Below, piece after piece: positions 36,322 to 45,817 of a DNA stretch of 64,000 bases. A program made the translations under genes and the position numbers. The stretch spans positions 62,001 through 126,000 of the forward strand of contig NZ_LOHF01000003.1 of the NCBI RefSeq assembly GCF_002158995.1. The letters run 5' to 3'. Under the pieces are notes generated by a model. The model worked only from the letters and a program-made list of their open reading frames with translations. It was not told the DNA's origin and made no database searches. Each line of letters opens with the position of its first letter. The stretch's first letter is position 1. The DNA is from Pseudomonas caspiana. Lineage in GTDB: Bacteria > Pseudomonadota > Gammaproteobacteria > Pseudomonadales > Pseudomonadaceae.

Positions 36322-36666
36322 TCAGGCTACCGGGTTGATAGGTGTTTCCGGGTGCCAGGCGTCCATCAGCGGGCTGACTTCAACTTTGGTCAGTTCGCTG
36401 CGGCCCTTGAGCCATGCTTCAACGATTGCGCGCTGCTCTTCGGTGACGGAACCACGTTTAGCGAGGCAAACCAGACCGAAGTCATCACCGCCAACATAGT
36501 CCAGACCATTGGCGTCCATGGCTTCAGTCAGAAAAGCGTCGAGGAATGCGTCGATCGCCTGGTCATCCAGATCTTCCTTGAAGTCCAGGTTCAGCTCGAA
36601 ACCCAGCTCCTGGAACTCATCCACGCAGAGTTTTTTGCGCAGACGACGGGAACGATTAGTGGCCAT
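36322..36666 (-). CDS. YggL family (DUF469) 50S ribosome-associated protein
   Basis: 114 residues from ATG 36664-36666; the frame continues upstream without support. Basic N-terminus NRSRRLRKKLCVDEFQELGFEL, acidic middle DFKEDLDDQAIDAFLDAF, then GGDDFGLVCLAKRG and EEQRAIVEAWL: the DUF469 pattern. YggL has been linked to the large ribosomal subunit in E. coli; its role is unclear. Confidence 0.88.
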   Translation of the reverse strand: MATNRSRRLRKKLCVDEFQELGFELNLDFKEDLDDQAIDAFLDAFLTEAMDANGLDYVGGDDFGLVCLAKRGSVTEEQRAIVEAWLKGRSELTKVEVSPLMDAWHPETPINPVA

Positions 36667-36983
36667 TGGAACAATCCTCTTGAGTAATATCGGGGCGCAC
36701 TTTATCAGTTTGGAAAGGCAAATGCCCATAAAACCGGCACAGCCTGATATGCCTGCCTTATCAATAGCTGGCTGATTACGCATTGCGATGACAAAAATAC
36801 TTGATCCAGACGCCTGAGCGGGACACAAGTCGCCCAAGGTTGGGGCATAATGCCGCTCATTCAGACGTATTACATATTGTTAACGAAACTGTTTGAGCCA
36901 CCGGTCTTTGAGTCACTGTTATTTTTTATTGAGGGAATCCATCCATGCCCTCTCGTGTCCCGTCTTGTTGTAGGGGTTATTGA
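36667..36983. other. Divergent promoter region yggL / dacB
   Basis: 317 bp between divergent start codons. No supported small gene or strong hairpin seen. Confidence 0.4.
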
Positions 36984-38450
36984 ATGATCAAATCATTGCG
37001 TCCGTTGTTTTTCGCCTCCCTTCTTCTACCCCTGGCATTGCCCGCTCACGCCGCGCCAATCAATACTTCACTCCCCCCCAAAGTTCAGCAGGCACTCAAA
37101 GCCAGCAAACTGGGCAACGATGCGTTGTCGCTGGTGATGCTGCCGCTCAATGGTCAAGGCACCCCGACCGTGTTCAATGCCGACGTCTCCGTCAACCCGG
37201 CATCGACCATGAAACTGGTCACCACTTATGCGGCGCTGGAAATACTGGGCCCAACCCACCAGTGGAAAACCGAATTCTTCACCGACGGTACGCTTAACAA
37301 CGGCGTACTGCGCGGCAACCTGTATCTCAAGGGTGGCGGCGATCCCAAGCTGAACATGGAGAAACTCTGGCTGCTGATGCGCGACCTGCGCGCAAATGGC
37401 GTCCAGCAAGTGACCGGTGATCTGGTGCTGGATCGCAGCCACTTCGTACAACCCCAGTTGCCGGTGTTCGATGATGACGGTAACGACAAAAACAAGCCGT
37501 TCCTGGTCAAACCCGACTCGTTGATGGTCAACCTCAAGGCGCTGCGCTTTATCACACGTAACGATGGCGGCAAGGTGATGGTTTCGGTGGAACCGCCGAT
37601 TGCGACCATTCGTGTTGATAATCAGGTCAAGGCCATCGCATCAAAACAGTGTGGTGATGTTCGTTATAACCCGGTCACACAGCCAGATGGCACCGTCAAT
37701 GTGGCCGTCACCGGCCAGCTCGGTGATGGCTGCAACTCGCAGACCTATCTGTCGCTGCTTGACCACCCCACTTACGCCGCAGGCGCCGTGCGCGCAATCT
37801 GGCAAGAGCTGGGCGGGACTATTCTGGGCAAGGACCGTGTAGACGTCGTACCAGGCAGCGCCAAGTTGCTGGCCAAAGCCTTTTCGCCGGACCTGGTTGA
37901 AGTCATTCGCGATATTAACAAGTTCAGCAACAACACCATGGCCCAACAGTTGTTCCTGAGCCTGGGTTCGGAGTACCGCAACGACGCGGATGGCGACGAT
38001 GCCAAAGCCGCGCAGCGTGTTGTTCGTCAGTGGCTTGCGAAGAAAGGCATTACAGCGCCCCATCTGGTCATGGAGAACGGCTCCGGACTTTCCAGGGATG
38101 AGCGCGTCAGCGCACGTGAAATGGCCCTTATTCTGCAAGCGGCCTGGAAAAGCCCCTACGCTGCAGAGTTCATGAGTTCAATGCCACTGGCCGGGATGGA
38201 CGGCACCATGCGCAAGCGTCTCAAGCGCACGCCACTGCTGGGTGAAGCGCACATCAAGACCGGCACTCTGAACAACGTCCGCGCTATTGCTGGCTTCAGC
38301 CGGGACAGCAACGGCAACACCTGGGCGGTAGTCGCCATCCTCAACGACCCACGTCCATGGGGTGCTTCGTCAGTGCTCGATGAGGTTTTGGTTGAGTTGT
38401 ATCGCCAGCCGAAGCTGGGTGATAACACCGTGTCTATACGACAGCAGTGA
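36984..38450 (+). CDS. dacB: D-alanyl-D-alanine carboxypeptidase/endopeptidase (PBP4)
   Basis: Class C low-molecular-mass penicillin-binding protein trimming peptidoglycan in the periplasm. 488 residues, signal peptide ending LPAHA (~22). Catalytic motifs in order: SxxK as STMK in NPASTMKLVT (~residue 73), SxN as SNN in INKFSNNTMAQQ (~314), and KTG in HIKTGTLNNV (~425). The insert domains II and III between the first two motifs are present, as expected of S13 family enzymes. Monocistronic. Confidence 0.95.
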   Translation: MIKSLRPLFFASLLLPLALPAHAAPINTSLPPKVQQALKASKLGNDALSLVMLPLNGQGTPTVFNADVSVNPASTMKLVTTYAALEILGPTHQWKTEFFTDGTLNNGVLRGNLYLKGGGDPKLNMEKLWLLMRDLRANGVQQVTGDLVLDRSHFVQPQLPVFDDDGNDKNKPFLVKPDSLMVNLKALRFITRNDGGKVMVSVEPPIATIRVDNQVKAIASKQCGDVRYNPVTQPDGTVNVAVTGQLGDGCNSQTYLSLLDHPTYAAGAVRAIWQELGGTILGKDRVDVVPGSAKLLAKAFSPDLVEVIRDINKFSNNTMAQQLFLSLGSEYRNDADGDDAKAAQRVVRQWLAKKGITAPHLVMENGSGLSRDERVSAREMALILQAAWKSPYAAEFMSSMPLAGMDGTMRKRLKRTPLLGEAHIKTGTLNNVRAIAGFSRDSNGNTWAVVAILNDPRPWGASSVLDEVLVELYRQPKLGDNTVSIRQQ

Positions 38451-38470
38451 TGGATTTCAGTAAATGACTT

Positions 38471-38559
38471 TGTAGGAGCGCACGAGCACCGCGAGGCCGC
38501 GATGGCGGTGTATCAGGCAGATCGCTATCGCTGCCTCGCGGTGCTCGTGAGTTCCTACA
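38471..38559. repeat. Extragenic palindrome (REP-like)
   Basis: TGTAGGA-G-CGCACGAGCACCGCGAGGC faces GCCTCGCGGTGCTCGTG-AG-TTCCTACA across about 35 bp: a long imperfect inverted repeat between convergent dacB and the GGDEF gene. TGTAGGAGC ends are typical of Pseudomonas extragenic repeats. Confidence 0.75.
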
Positions 38560-38619
38560 GGGAAATGCATTTCAGCTCAGATATCGATGTGCTGGCATCT
38601 GTATGCCCGCCATCGCCAC

Positions 38620-41031
38620 TCACACACTCGCCTCCCCCAGCTTCTCAAGCTCTACTCGATCGCGACCAGCCTGTTTGGCGGCATAAACGCCGGAGTCGGC
38701 ACGTAGCAACAGCGCATCAGCTCCCTCCCCTTGTCGCCAACTCGCGACGCCGAAGCTTGCGGTAACCAGACCCACGCCATCCACAGGCTGGCTGCGCAAG
38801 ACATTCCAAAGCTGAATCGCCAACTCATAGGCCTGAGCGGCGGTGCTCCCCGGGCAAAGCACCATAAACTCCTCGCCTCCCAGCCGACAAAACACATCGC
38901 TACGACGCAGGCGAGTGGATATCCGTTGGCAGATAGCCTGCAACACCGTATCGCCAACCGCATGGCCATATTCGTCGTTGACGCGTTTGAAGTGGTCAAT
39001 GTCCAGCATGATCAGCGACAGCGCCCCGCCATGACGATTGACCCTCGCCAATTCAGCATTCAAGCGCTCCTGGAAATAACGTCGGTTGTAGGCACCGGTC
39101 AGCACGTCCGTCACGGACATGGCGCGCAACTCCTCCTCCACGCGCTTCATGTCAGTAATCTCGGAAAGAAAGCCATGCCAGACCACAGCCCCGCCAGGTT
39201 GAGCCTCAGGCGTAGCATGGCCATGTACCCAGCGCAGGCCATGCCCCGGAACGTTGAGTCGATACTCGTCCTGCCAAGGGGTCAGGTCTTGCGCCGATAC
39301 ACGCATCGACTCTTTCACTCGCTGTGCATCCAGCGGATCAACACGGGCAAATACCGATTTGAAATCAAGAAGCATCTGCTCCTGGCTCATCCCATGTAAC
39401 TCACACATGCCATCGTTGATGTAATTGAAGTGTGACTCGCCGCTGGCATCAATCTGAAACTGATAGATACCCCCCGGTACATGGGCGCTGATTTTTTTCA
39501 GAAGAAGGTCACGCGCAGCCAGCGCTTCATAGACGAGTTTGCGCTCCGTAATATCAATACAGACAGCCAGATATCCCACCCACTGCTCATGTTCATTGCG
39601 CACTGCGGTCACCAGCATATTCACCACCAGCGAACTGCCGTCATGACGAATGAACGTCCACTCGTGGGATTTATGGGTAGCAGATTCATCGGCCTCGACA
39701 AAAATGGCCTGCGCAGCGGTAACTCGATAACCATAAACCTGACTCAAGTGCCGGGCGTGTTCCTCAAGTTCGGAAGGCAGTTGCAGGTCCTTGAGCTGGA
39801 ACTGGCCCAACACCTCATCTTCCCGATAACCCAGCATCTTCTGGGCTCCAACGTTGAACGTATTGATGACTCCGTTCAGGTCGGTGGCAATGATTGCGAC
39901 GTCAGTGGCCGCGTTGAGTACGCTACTCAGTTGTCCGTGGGCGCCGCGCAATTGCTGCTCACGCAGGCGTAGCTCAGCGGTGCGCTCGTCCACCAGACGC
40001 AAGGCGCGCTGACGTTGGCTGACCAGGTTATACAGCAGCACGCTGAGCAGCAGACTTAACAAGCCACCCATTAGCACCACACTGCCCGCCAGTGACTGAT
40101 TACTCTGCATGAACATCGCGGTCGGCCGGATATCCAACAGGTAGTCACGATTGGCCATGCGTAACAAAGTGCTGAGCCGAATATCATCCGATGCCGCAGG
40201 AAGGACTGATTGATAGAGCAATTGCGCTTCGGGCGGCGAGGTGAGATCACGCATGGTCAGAGTCAGGTTGTCCTGAGACGGCAGTCTCTCGGTCATCAGT
40301 TTGCTGAGGCTAATGACTGCCATGACATAACCCGTGGCTTCGTCGACCTCACGGGTGGAGTCGCCCCGAGGAGACATCACCGGTGCCAACAGCAGCACAC
40401 CACTGGAGTTTATCGGCTCAAGGCCTACGAGCTCTATCCGTGGGGTTGCGACCATAGAGCCCAGTTTTCCAGCGAGTTCGATGGCACTGTGACGCACGCT
40501 TTCCGACCCGATATCAAACCCTGTTGGCAAGGGCATGCTACTGCGCGAACGGGTAAACAACACCGGAAAATAATCGGGCCGGCTGCCCGCAGTCTCAAGG
40601 GTCCCGCTTGGGCTGAACTCGCGTATTGAAAAGCCCGGCAGCCCCTCGGCGATAGCCTGCTGCTCAAACTGTCGGCGCTGGGTGTTCGTCACTTTTGGCG
40701 CCCACGCATAAGCCTGAGTGCCGATCAACAAAGGATCAGCAAAACCGTTGAATTCAGCTCGGGTGACGGTATCGGAGAAGGTGAAGAAACGACGCAGGCT
40801 GTCCAGTCGATAAACCTGACCATCGAGCCGTTCCTGAATCCGACTGAAGCGCTCATTGGCCAACAGATCGAAACGCTGGCGCAACTGACGTTCATAGAGT
40901 CCGAAATTGGCGAATGCCAATAAAGCGGTAAGAACAGCGCCCATCAGAAAGGCGAATGTCGCTACGACCCACGCCGAGGCCTGCTCATTGATAAAGCCGA
41001 GAATCTTGGGACGAATCTGACTCGTAGGCAT
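38620..41031 (-). CDS. Diguanylate cyclase with CHASE and PAS sensor domains
   Basis: About 803 residues from ATG 41029-41031 (a second ATG nine codons upstream cannot be excluded; no good ribosome site for either). Membrane segment ~20-40 (ATFAFLMGAVLTALLAFANF), periplasmic CHASE-like domain ~60-300 (RLDSLRRFFTFSDTVTRAEF), second membrane segment ~310 (LAGSVVLMGGLLSLLLSVLL), two PAS/PAC domains ~365-620, then GGDEF ~630-800 with RLGGEEF active site and an RRSD inhibitory site five residues before it. Predicted active, feedback-inhibited cyclic-di-GMP synthase. Confidence 0.92.
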   Translation of the reverse strand: MPTSQIRPKILGFINEQASAWVVATFAFLMGAVLTALLAFANFGLYERQLRQRFDLLANERFSRIQERLDGQVYRLDSLRRFFTFSDTVTRAEFNGFADPLLIGTQAYAWAPKVTNTQRRQFEQQAIAEGLPGFSIREFSPSGTLETAGSRPDYFPVLFTRSRSSMPLPTGFDIGSESVRHSAIELAGKLGSMVATPRIELVGLEPINSSGVLLLAPVMSPRGDSTREVDEATGYVMAVISLSKLMTERLPSQDNLTLTMRDLTSPPEAQLLYQSVLPAASDDIRLSTLLRMANRDYLLDIRPTAMFMQSNQSLAGSVVLMGGLLSLLLSVLLYNLVSQRQRALRLVDERTAELRLREQQLRGAHGQLSSVLNAATDVAIIATDLNGVINTFNVGAQKMLGYREDEVLGQFQLKDLQLPSELEEHARHLSQVYGYRVTAAQAIFVEADESATHKSHEWTFIRHDGSSLVVNMLVTAVRNEHEQWVGYLAVCIDITERKLVYEALAARDLLLKKISAHVPGGIYQFQIDASGESHFNYINDGMCELHGMSQEQMLLDFKSVFARVDPLDAQRVKESMRVSAQDLTPWQDEYRLNVPGHGLRWVHGHATPEAQPGGAVVWHGFLSEITDMKRVEEELRAMSVTDVLTGAYNRRYFQERLNAELARVNRHGGALSLIMLDIDHFKRVNDEYGHAVGDTVLQAICQRISTRLRRSDVFCRLGGEEFMVLCPGSTAAQAYELAIQLWNVLRSQPVDGVGLVTASFGVASWRQGEGADALLLRADSGVYAAKQAGRDRVELEKLGEASV

Positions 41032-41183
41032 AAATCGACACTCGCGACGCCACAGCATAAAGACGCGTCACGCTGGCTGTAGCTCACTTATAGCGATTAG
41101 CCAGTATTTTGCCTAGTCCGTGTCAGCAGCATTTGCACATCGATCCGCCGCAAATGCGAACGGATCGATGCGCGCAGGCCCCA

Positions 41184-43454
41184 TTATCTGGCTGTGATCT
41201 TCCACGCTCTATGGATTTTGCTGTTGCGGGCAAAGTCAGGGTCGATGGTTTGGGCGGTTATTTCTTCCACGGCATAACGCTGTGCAAGATTTTCATCGAG
41301 GACAAACTTGCGGAAGTTATTCGAGAAATACAGCACGCCGCCCGGCGCCAGACGCGCCATGGCCAGGTCAAGCAACTGCACCTGATCGCGTTGCACGTCG
41401 AAAATACCTTCCATGCGCTTGGAGTTGGAGAAAGTCGGCGGATCGATGAAGATCAGGTCGTACTCTTCACGACAGGCATCCAGCCACGCCATCACGTCGC
41501 CCTGCTCCAGACGGTTCTTGTCGGAGAAACCGTTCAGCGACAGGTTACGCCGCGCCCAATCCAGGTAAGTTTTGGACAGGTCGACACTGGTGGTGCTGCG
41601 CGCGCCGCCTTTAGCAGCGTGAACGCTGGCCGTTGCGGTGTAGGAGAACAGATTGAGGAAGCGTTTGCCCTGAGCCTCGCGCTGAATTCGCATGCGCATG
41701 GCGCGGTGATCCAGGAACAGGCCGGTGTCCAGATAATCCGTCAGGTTGACCAACAGCTTGACGCCGCCTTCATTGACCTCGACAAACTGCCCTTGAGCAC
41801 TTTGACGCTCGTACTGCTTTGTACCGCTCTGGCGCTCGCGACGCTTGATAACAACTCGGCTCTTGTCGACATTGAGCGCCTGAGGGATAGCCGCCAACGC
41901 ATCGAACAGACGGGCCGAGGCTTTTTCCGGATCAATGGACTTGGGCGCGGCGTACTCCTGAACGTGAACCCAATCCTGATACAGGTCGATCGCCAGCGAG
42001 TATTCAGGCATGTCAGCGTCATACACGCGGTAGCAATCGATGCCTTCGCGACGTACCCACTTGCCCAGCAGCTTGAGGTTTTTCTGCAAACGGTTGGCAA
42101 ACATCTGCCCGCCTTCGCTCAAGCGCGGCTGCTCGACCACCACTGGCGCCGGTTTGATCGGGTTGCCGTTCTTGTTGTACTTCTCGTATTTGCCTGGCGT
42201 CACCAGCGGGCTGGTGTCTTCCGGCTCGACGTGATCGCGCTCGACCTGACGCTGTTCAGCGGTGCGGCGTTCGCCGGTCACGAACTGGTCCGGCAGCACT
42301 TTGATCAGCAGCAGCTTGCACGGCAAGGCACCGTTCCAGAAAGCGTATTGCTTGTGGCTGCGAATGCCCATGCGCTTGCCCAGATCCGGAGCGCCAGTGA
42401 ATACCGCAGCCTCCCAGTTCAGGCAGGCCTGACGTAGACGCTCACCGAGATTCTGGTAGAGATAAAGCAAGCTTGCTTCGTCACCCAGTCGCTCGCCATA
42501 GGGAGGGTTACAGATCACCAGACCTTTCTGATTCTGGTCAGGGCGCGGTTCAAATGTTGCCACTTCGCCCTGGTAAATCTTGATCCATTCGCTGAGACCT
42601 GCACGCTCCACGTTGTTGCGCCCCGGTTGAATCAGGCGCGGATCCGCTTCGTAGCCGCGAATCCACAGCGGCGGCTTGGCCAGACCCGCTTCAGCGCGCT
42701 CAAGCGCTTCATCGTGCAGCTTGCGCCACAGGGCAGGCACGTGGCCGAGCCATGCGGAGAATCCCCAACGCTCGCGCTTGAGGTTTGGTGCGATGTCGGC
42801 AGCGATCATCGCCGCTTCAACGAGGAAGGTACCCACGCCGCACATCGGGTCCGCCAGCGCGCCACCTTCAGCAGCAATACGCGGCCAGCCCGCACGAATC
42901 AGAATGGCGGCCGCCAGGTTTTCTTTCAGCGGCGCAGCGCCCTGCTGCAAACGATAGCCCCGCTGATGCAGGCTGTGGCCGGACAGGTCCAGAGACAGAA
43001 TCGCTTCGCCACGGTCCAGACGCAGATGCACGCGCAGATCCGGGTTCAGCTTGTCCACGGACGGACGCGAACCGTCTGGCATGCGCAGTTTGTCGACGAT
43101 AGCGTCCTTGACCTTCAAGGCGCCGAAATGAGTGTTGTCGATGCCCGAACCGTGACCACTGAACTCAACCGCCAGCGAGCCGTCCGGCTCAAGGTGATCG
43201 TGCCAGTCAACGTGCAACACGCCGTTGTAAAGGTCTTCGGCATCCTTCATCGGGAAGCGCTTGAGGACCAGCAAAACACGGTTGGCCAGACGCGACCAGA
43301 GGCAAAGCCGGTAGGCGGTCTCCATGTCGGCACTGCCACGAATGGCTGAGGTATGTTCGCGGGTTTCCTCGAGGCCAAGCGCTGTGGCTTCCTCGGCAAG
43401 CAGCCCTTCCAGGCCTTTAGGGCAAGTGAGGAAAAGTTCGTAACGGTCCGACAT
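41184..43454 (-). CDS. rlmL: Bifunctional 23S rRNA methyltransferase RlmKL
   Basis: Methylates G2445 (N2) and G2069 (N7) of 23S rRNA. 756 residues from ATG 43452-43454. N-terminal THUMP domain (FLTCPKGLEGLLAEEATALG), first methyltransferase with DPMCGVGTFLVEAAMIAAD and catalytic NPPYGERLG, and C-terminal RlmI-like methyltransferase with LFSYTATASVHAAKGG and IDPPTFSNSKRM. Both catalytic halves look intact. A CAGGCGT/ACGCCTG inverted repeat at 43513-43538 lies in its leader. Confidence 0.95.
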   Translation of the reverse strand: MSDRYELFLTCPKGLEGLLAEEATALGLEETREHTSAIRGSADMETAYRLCLWSRLANRVLLVLKRFPMKDAEDLYNGVLHVDWHDHLEPDGSLAVEFSGHGSGIDNTHFGALKVKDAIVDKLRMPDGSRPSVDKLNPDLRVHLRLDRGEAILSLDLSGHSLHQRGYRLQQGAAPLKENLAAAILIRAGWPRIAAEGGALADPMCGVGTFLVEAAMIAADIAPNLKRERWGFSAWLGHVPALWRKLHDEALERAEAGLAKPPLWIRGYEADPRLIQPGRNNVERAGLSEWIKIYQGEVATFEPRPDQNQKGLVICNPPYGERLGDEASLLYLYQNLGERLRQACLNWEAAVFTGAPDLGKRMGIRSHKQYAFWNGALPCKLLLIKVLPDQFVTGERRTAEQRQVERDHVEPEDTSPLVTPGKYEKYNKNGNPIKPAPVVVEQPRLSEGGQMFANRLQKNLKLLGKWVRREGIDCYRVYDADMPEYSLAIDLYQDWVHVQEYAAPKSIDPEKASARLFDALAAIPQALNVDKSRVVIKRRERQSGTKQYERQSAQGQFVEVNEGGVKLLVNLTDYLDTGLFLDHRAMRMRIQREAQGKRFLNLFSYTATASVHAAKGGARSTTSVDLSKTYLDWARRNLSLNGFSDKNRLEQGDVMAWLDACREEYDLIFIDPPTFSNSKRMEGIFDVQRDQVQLLDLAMARLAPGGVLYFSNNFRKFVLDENLAQRYAVEEITAQTIDPDFARNSKIHRAWKITAR

Positions 43455-44017
43455 GAGTATTCCAGGGCCTGAGCCATAAGCGGCGGGCAACGCATTGCCC
43501 GACCAGATTTAACAGGCGTCTTTCTTGGAGAACGCCTGCGTGGCACACAATTTGTGCCAGACCACCTTGAACCGATCTGGTCATCAAGGCAGTCATCCCC
43601 AGACCATCATGGCCAAGGGACATTTAAAAACCACTATTCAGCACGACAACAGCCGTAATAAAAAGTCACATCGCGACCCTTCGTCGATTTAAGGCTGCTT
43701 GCAACCGGCCATCATCTGCGCTTGCGAAGCAGTCGCAACACTCCTCGCAGGCCTTGCCCACTCAGGGCTGGCGAAATAATCAACTTTGAAACACCTGACT
43801 GCTTATGTTCCAGTTATTACAAATATGACGTGCTTATGACAAAACGATCATTCACAGCACCCTAACCATTGGTTAGAAATCACCACAGGTTGTCACCGCA
43901 ACGGTAACGACACCACGCCCGCGACGCCGGCAGCGGGCACCAACGGCAGAAGCATTCTGCCCGACCTCGACATGAGGTCTCAGGGACATAACAGTCAACA
44001 AACGAGGGCAACACCCT
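43455..44017. other. Divergent intergenic region rlmL / rmf with several palindromes
   Basis: 563 bp without a supported gene. It contains CAGGCGT-N12-ACGCCTG (43513-43538), TGGCACA-CAATT-TGTGCCA (43541-43559, perfect 7-bp arms) and CTAACC-ATT-GGTTAG (43862-43876). The last lies about 140 bp upstream of rmf and could be a regulator site. Identity of the binding proteins unknown. Confidence 0.5.
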
Positions 44018-44233
44018 ATGAGAAGACTTAAGCGTGATCCGTTGGAAAGAGCATTTTTACGCGGATATCAGTACGGCGTTCATGGTAAATCCCGTGAGCT
44101 TTGCCCTTTTACTCTACCGTCGGTGCGCCAAGCCTGGATCAATGGCTGGCGAGAAGGACGCGGCGACAACTGGGACGGTATGACCGGCACTGCGGGAATC
44201 CACAGACTCAACGAACTTCACGCGGTCGGATAA
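44018..44233 (+). CDS. rmf: Ribosome modulation factor
   Basis: Stationary-phase protein that pairs 70S ribosomes into inactive 100S dimers. 71 residues starting RRLKRDPLERAFLRGYQYGV, then GKSRELCPF and VRQAWINGWREGRGDNWDG, the Rmf signature. Long upstream region suggests elaborate control. Has its own strong terminator. Confidence 0.95.
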   Translation: MRRLKRDPLERAFLRGYQYGVHGKSRELCPFTLPSVRQAWINGWREGRGDNWDGMTGTAGIHRLNELHAVG

Positions 44234-44316
44234 TCAGGTAACTTCCGATCAGTCCATCAAATCTCTGAACCGATTCAAAACCAGAAGCGTCCCATCCGGG
44301 CGCTGGGCGCAAGCCC

Positions 44317-44345
44317 AAGGGGCTCCTTCAAGGAGCCCCTTTTTT
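44317..44345 (+). terminator. Intrinsic terminator of rmf
   Basis: AAGGGGCTCC, TTCA, GGAGCCCCTT followed by TTTTT. The T-run reaches the pyrD stop codon on the other strand. Confidence 0.92.
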
Positions 44346-45375
44346 AGCCTCGGCTTTTGCCCATCGCAGCAATCGCATCCACCGACTCACGAATCAGTGC
44401 CGGGCCTTTATAGATAAAGCCGGAATAGATCTGCACCAGGCTCGCACCTGCAGCGATTTTTTCAGCCGCGTGCTTGCCTTTGGTGATGCCGCCCGCGGCA
44501 ATGATCGGCATCCGCCCAGCCAGTTCGCCAGCCAGAACCTTGACCGTATGGGTGCTCTTCTCGCGCACTGGAGCGCCGGACAGCCCCCCCGCCTCGTCGC
44601 CATGCGGCAAGCCTTCGACGCCGACGCGGCTCAGGGTGGTGTTGGTAGCGATCACCGCATCCATACCCGACTCGATCAAGGCTGCGGCAACCAGCACGGT
44701 TTCTTCGTCGGTCATGTCGGGCGCAATCTTGATGGCCAGCGGCACACGCTTGCCATGCAACTGGGTCAGTGCTTCCTGACGAACACGCAACGCTTCAAGC
44801 AACTGCTTGAGCGAGTCGCCGAACTGCAGGCTGCGCAGGCCTGGGGTATTGGGCGAACTGACGTTGACCGTTACATAGCTGGCATGGGCATAAACCTTGT
44901 CCAGACAGATCAGATAGTCGTCCACCGCTCGCTCGACTGGCGTGTCGAAGTTCTTGCCGATATTGATACCCAGAATGCCTTTGTAGCTGGCGGCCTGGAC
45001 CCGAGCCACCAGGTTATCGACACCCAGATTATTGAAACCCATGCGGTTGATGATTGCTTCAGCCTGCGGCAGACGGAAAATCCGCGGCTTGGGATTGCCC
45101 GGCTGAGGACGCGGCGTCACGGTACCAATTTCAACGAAGCCGAAACCCAACTGGGCAAAGCCGTCGATGGCCGCGCCATTCTTGTCCAGACCGGCAGCCA
45201 AGCCGACCGGATTGGGAAATTCCAGGCCCATGACGTTCACCGGCAGACGCGCCGGTGCCTTGCTCAACAGGCCATTGATACCCAATCGGCCACCAGCACC
45301 AATCAGATCCAGCGACAGGTCGTGGGAGGTTTCCGGGGAAAGTTTGAACAGTAACTGGCGGGCCAGGTTATACAT
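44344..45375 (-). CDS. pyrD: Dihydroorotate dehydrogenase (quinone), class 2
   Basis: Fourth step of pyrimidine synthesis, oxidising dihydroorotate with ubiquinone at the inner membrane. 343 residues from ATG 45373-45375; upstream codons in the frame are not conserved. N-terminal amphipathic membrane-binding helices ([20 protein letters not shown]), substrate/FMN motifs [22 protein letters not shown], catalytic Ser in [11 protein letters not shown], and IAAGGITKG. Complete. Confidence 0.96.
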   Translation of the reverse strand: MYNLARQLLFKLSPETSHDLSLDLIGAGGRLGINGLLSKAPARLPVNVMGLEFPNPVGLAAGLDKNGAAIDGFAQLGFGFVEIGTVTPRPQPGNPKPRIFRLPQAEAIINRMGFNNLGVDNLVARVQAASYKGILGINIGKNFDTPVERAVDDYLICLDKVYAHASYVTVNVSSPNTPGLRSLQFGDSLKQLLEALRVRQEALTQLHGKRVPLAIKIAPDMTDEETVLVAAALIESGMDAVIATNTTLSRVGVEGLPHGDEAGGLSGAPVREKSTHTVKVLAGELAGRMPIIAAGGITKGKHAAEKIAAGASLVQIYSGFIYKGPALIRESVDAIAAMGKSRG

Positions 45376-45497
45376 GGGCGGGCGCGGCTCGTAAGAAGCT
45401 GAATTCAGGGCGGCGATTATAAACGTCTGAGCGATTGCGTGCGAGGCATGCCTGCGGGCTTTTGTTTGAGCTGATCGACTGGGCTGCGATGAGCATA

Positions 45498-45611
45498 GGT
45501 ATCTACACATCTTTTTCGTGTAGTGATTTTGTGTACATATCCGTTATTGCGGTCATGGCTGATATGGACGCAAGAACTGCTACATCCCCTGACGAAATAA
45601 GTGTAGATACC
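45498..45611. repeat. Inverted 11-bp repeats between pyrD and nasS
   Basis: GGTATCTACAC (45498-45508) and GTGTAGATACC (45601-45611) are exact reverse complements 92 bp apart. A third half, GTGTAG at 45518-45523, forms a closer inverted pair with the first copy (CTACAC-N9-GTGTAG). The right-hand copy ends 23 bp before the -24 element of the nasS promoter. Possible binding sites of an unidentified regulator. Confidence 0.5.
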
Positions 45612-45633
45612 CAGGATCAGGTGAGCATGACAC

Positions 45634-45649
45634 TGGCATATCGCTTGCT
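45634..45649 (+). promoter_or_regulatory. Sigma54 promoter of nasST
   Basis: TGGCAT-ATCGC-TTGCT: GG (45635-45636) and GC (45647-45648) separated by exactly 10 bp, matching TGGCAC-N5-TTGCW at nearly every position. Predicted start near 45660, nine bases before the first hairpin of the leader. NtrC sites were not identified with confidence. Confidence 0.78.
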
Positions 45650-45668
45650 TGACTTAGACTAATAGCAG

Positions 45669-45749
45669 CGTGCCAACGAGGGCCCGATGCACCGACAATG
45701 GCGTCGTTCCGTCTTTGCTTTTTGCGAAGGATTGAACGACGCTTTTTTT
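45669..45749 (+). promoter_or_regulatory. ANTAR-type antiterminator/terminator leader of nasST
   Basis: Hairpin P1: CGTGCC, loop AACGAG, GGCCCG (45669-45686, one internal mismatch). Hairpin P2: CGAC, loop AATGGC, GTCG (45693-45706). Both loops are six bases with A1 and G4. The terminator GCGTCGTTC (45701-45709) / GAACGACGC (45734-45742) with seven T's shares the P2 3' arm, so P2 and the terminator exclude each other. Matches the two-hairpin target described for ANTAR proteins such as NasR and EutV. NasT, the product of this operon, is the expected ligand. Confidence 0.75.
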
Positions 45750-45817
45750 ATGAAAGATTCCTGCCAGCCTGGCGCGGACATGCCCGCCCCACACGCAGTT
45801 GTCATGGCAGAGGACAG

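Noticed and set aside
41109..42437. 442-residue open frame opposite rlmL
   Set aside because: Antisense shadow of a highly conserved gene in GC-rich DNA; its composition is rich in His, Gln and Arg with no domain.
45435..45662. 75-residue plus-strand frame between pyrD and nasS
   Set aside because: It overlaps the inverted repeats and the sigma54 promoter of nasST, has no ribosome site and no recognisable protein character.
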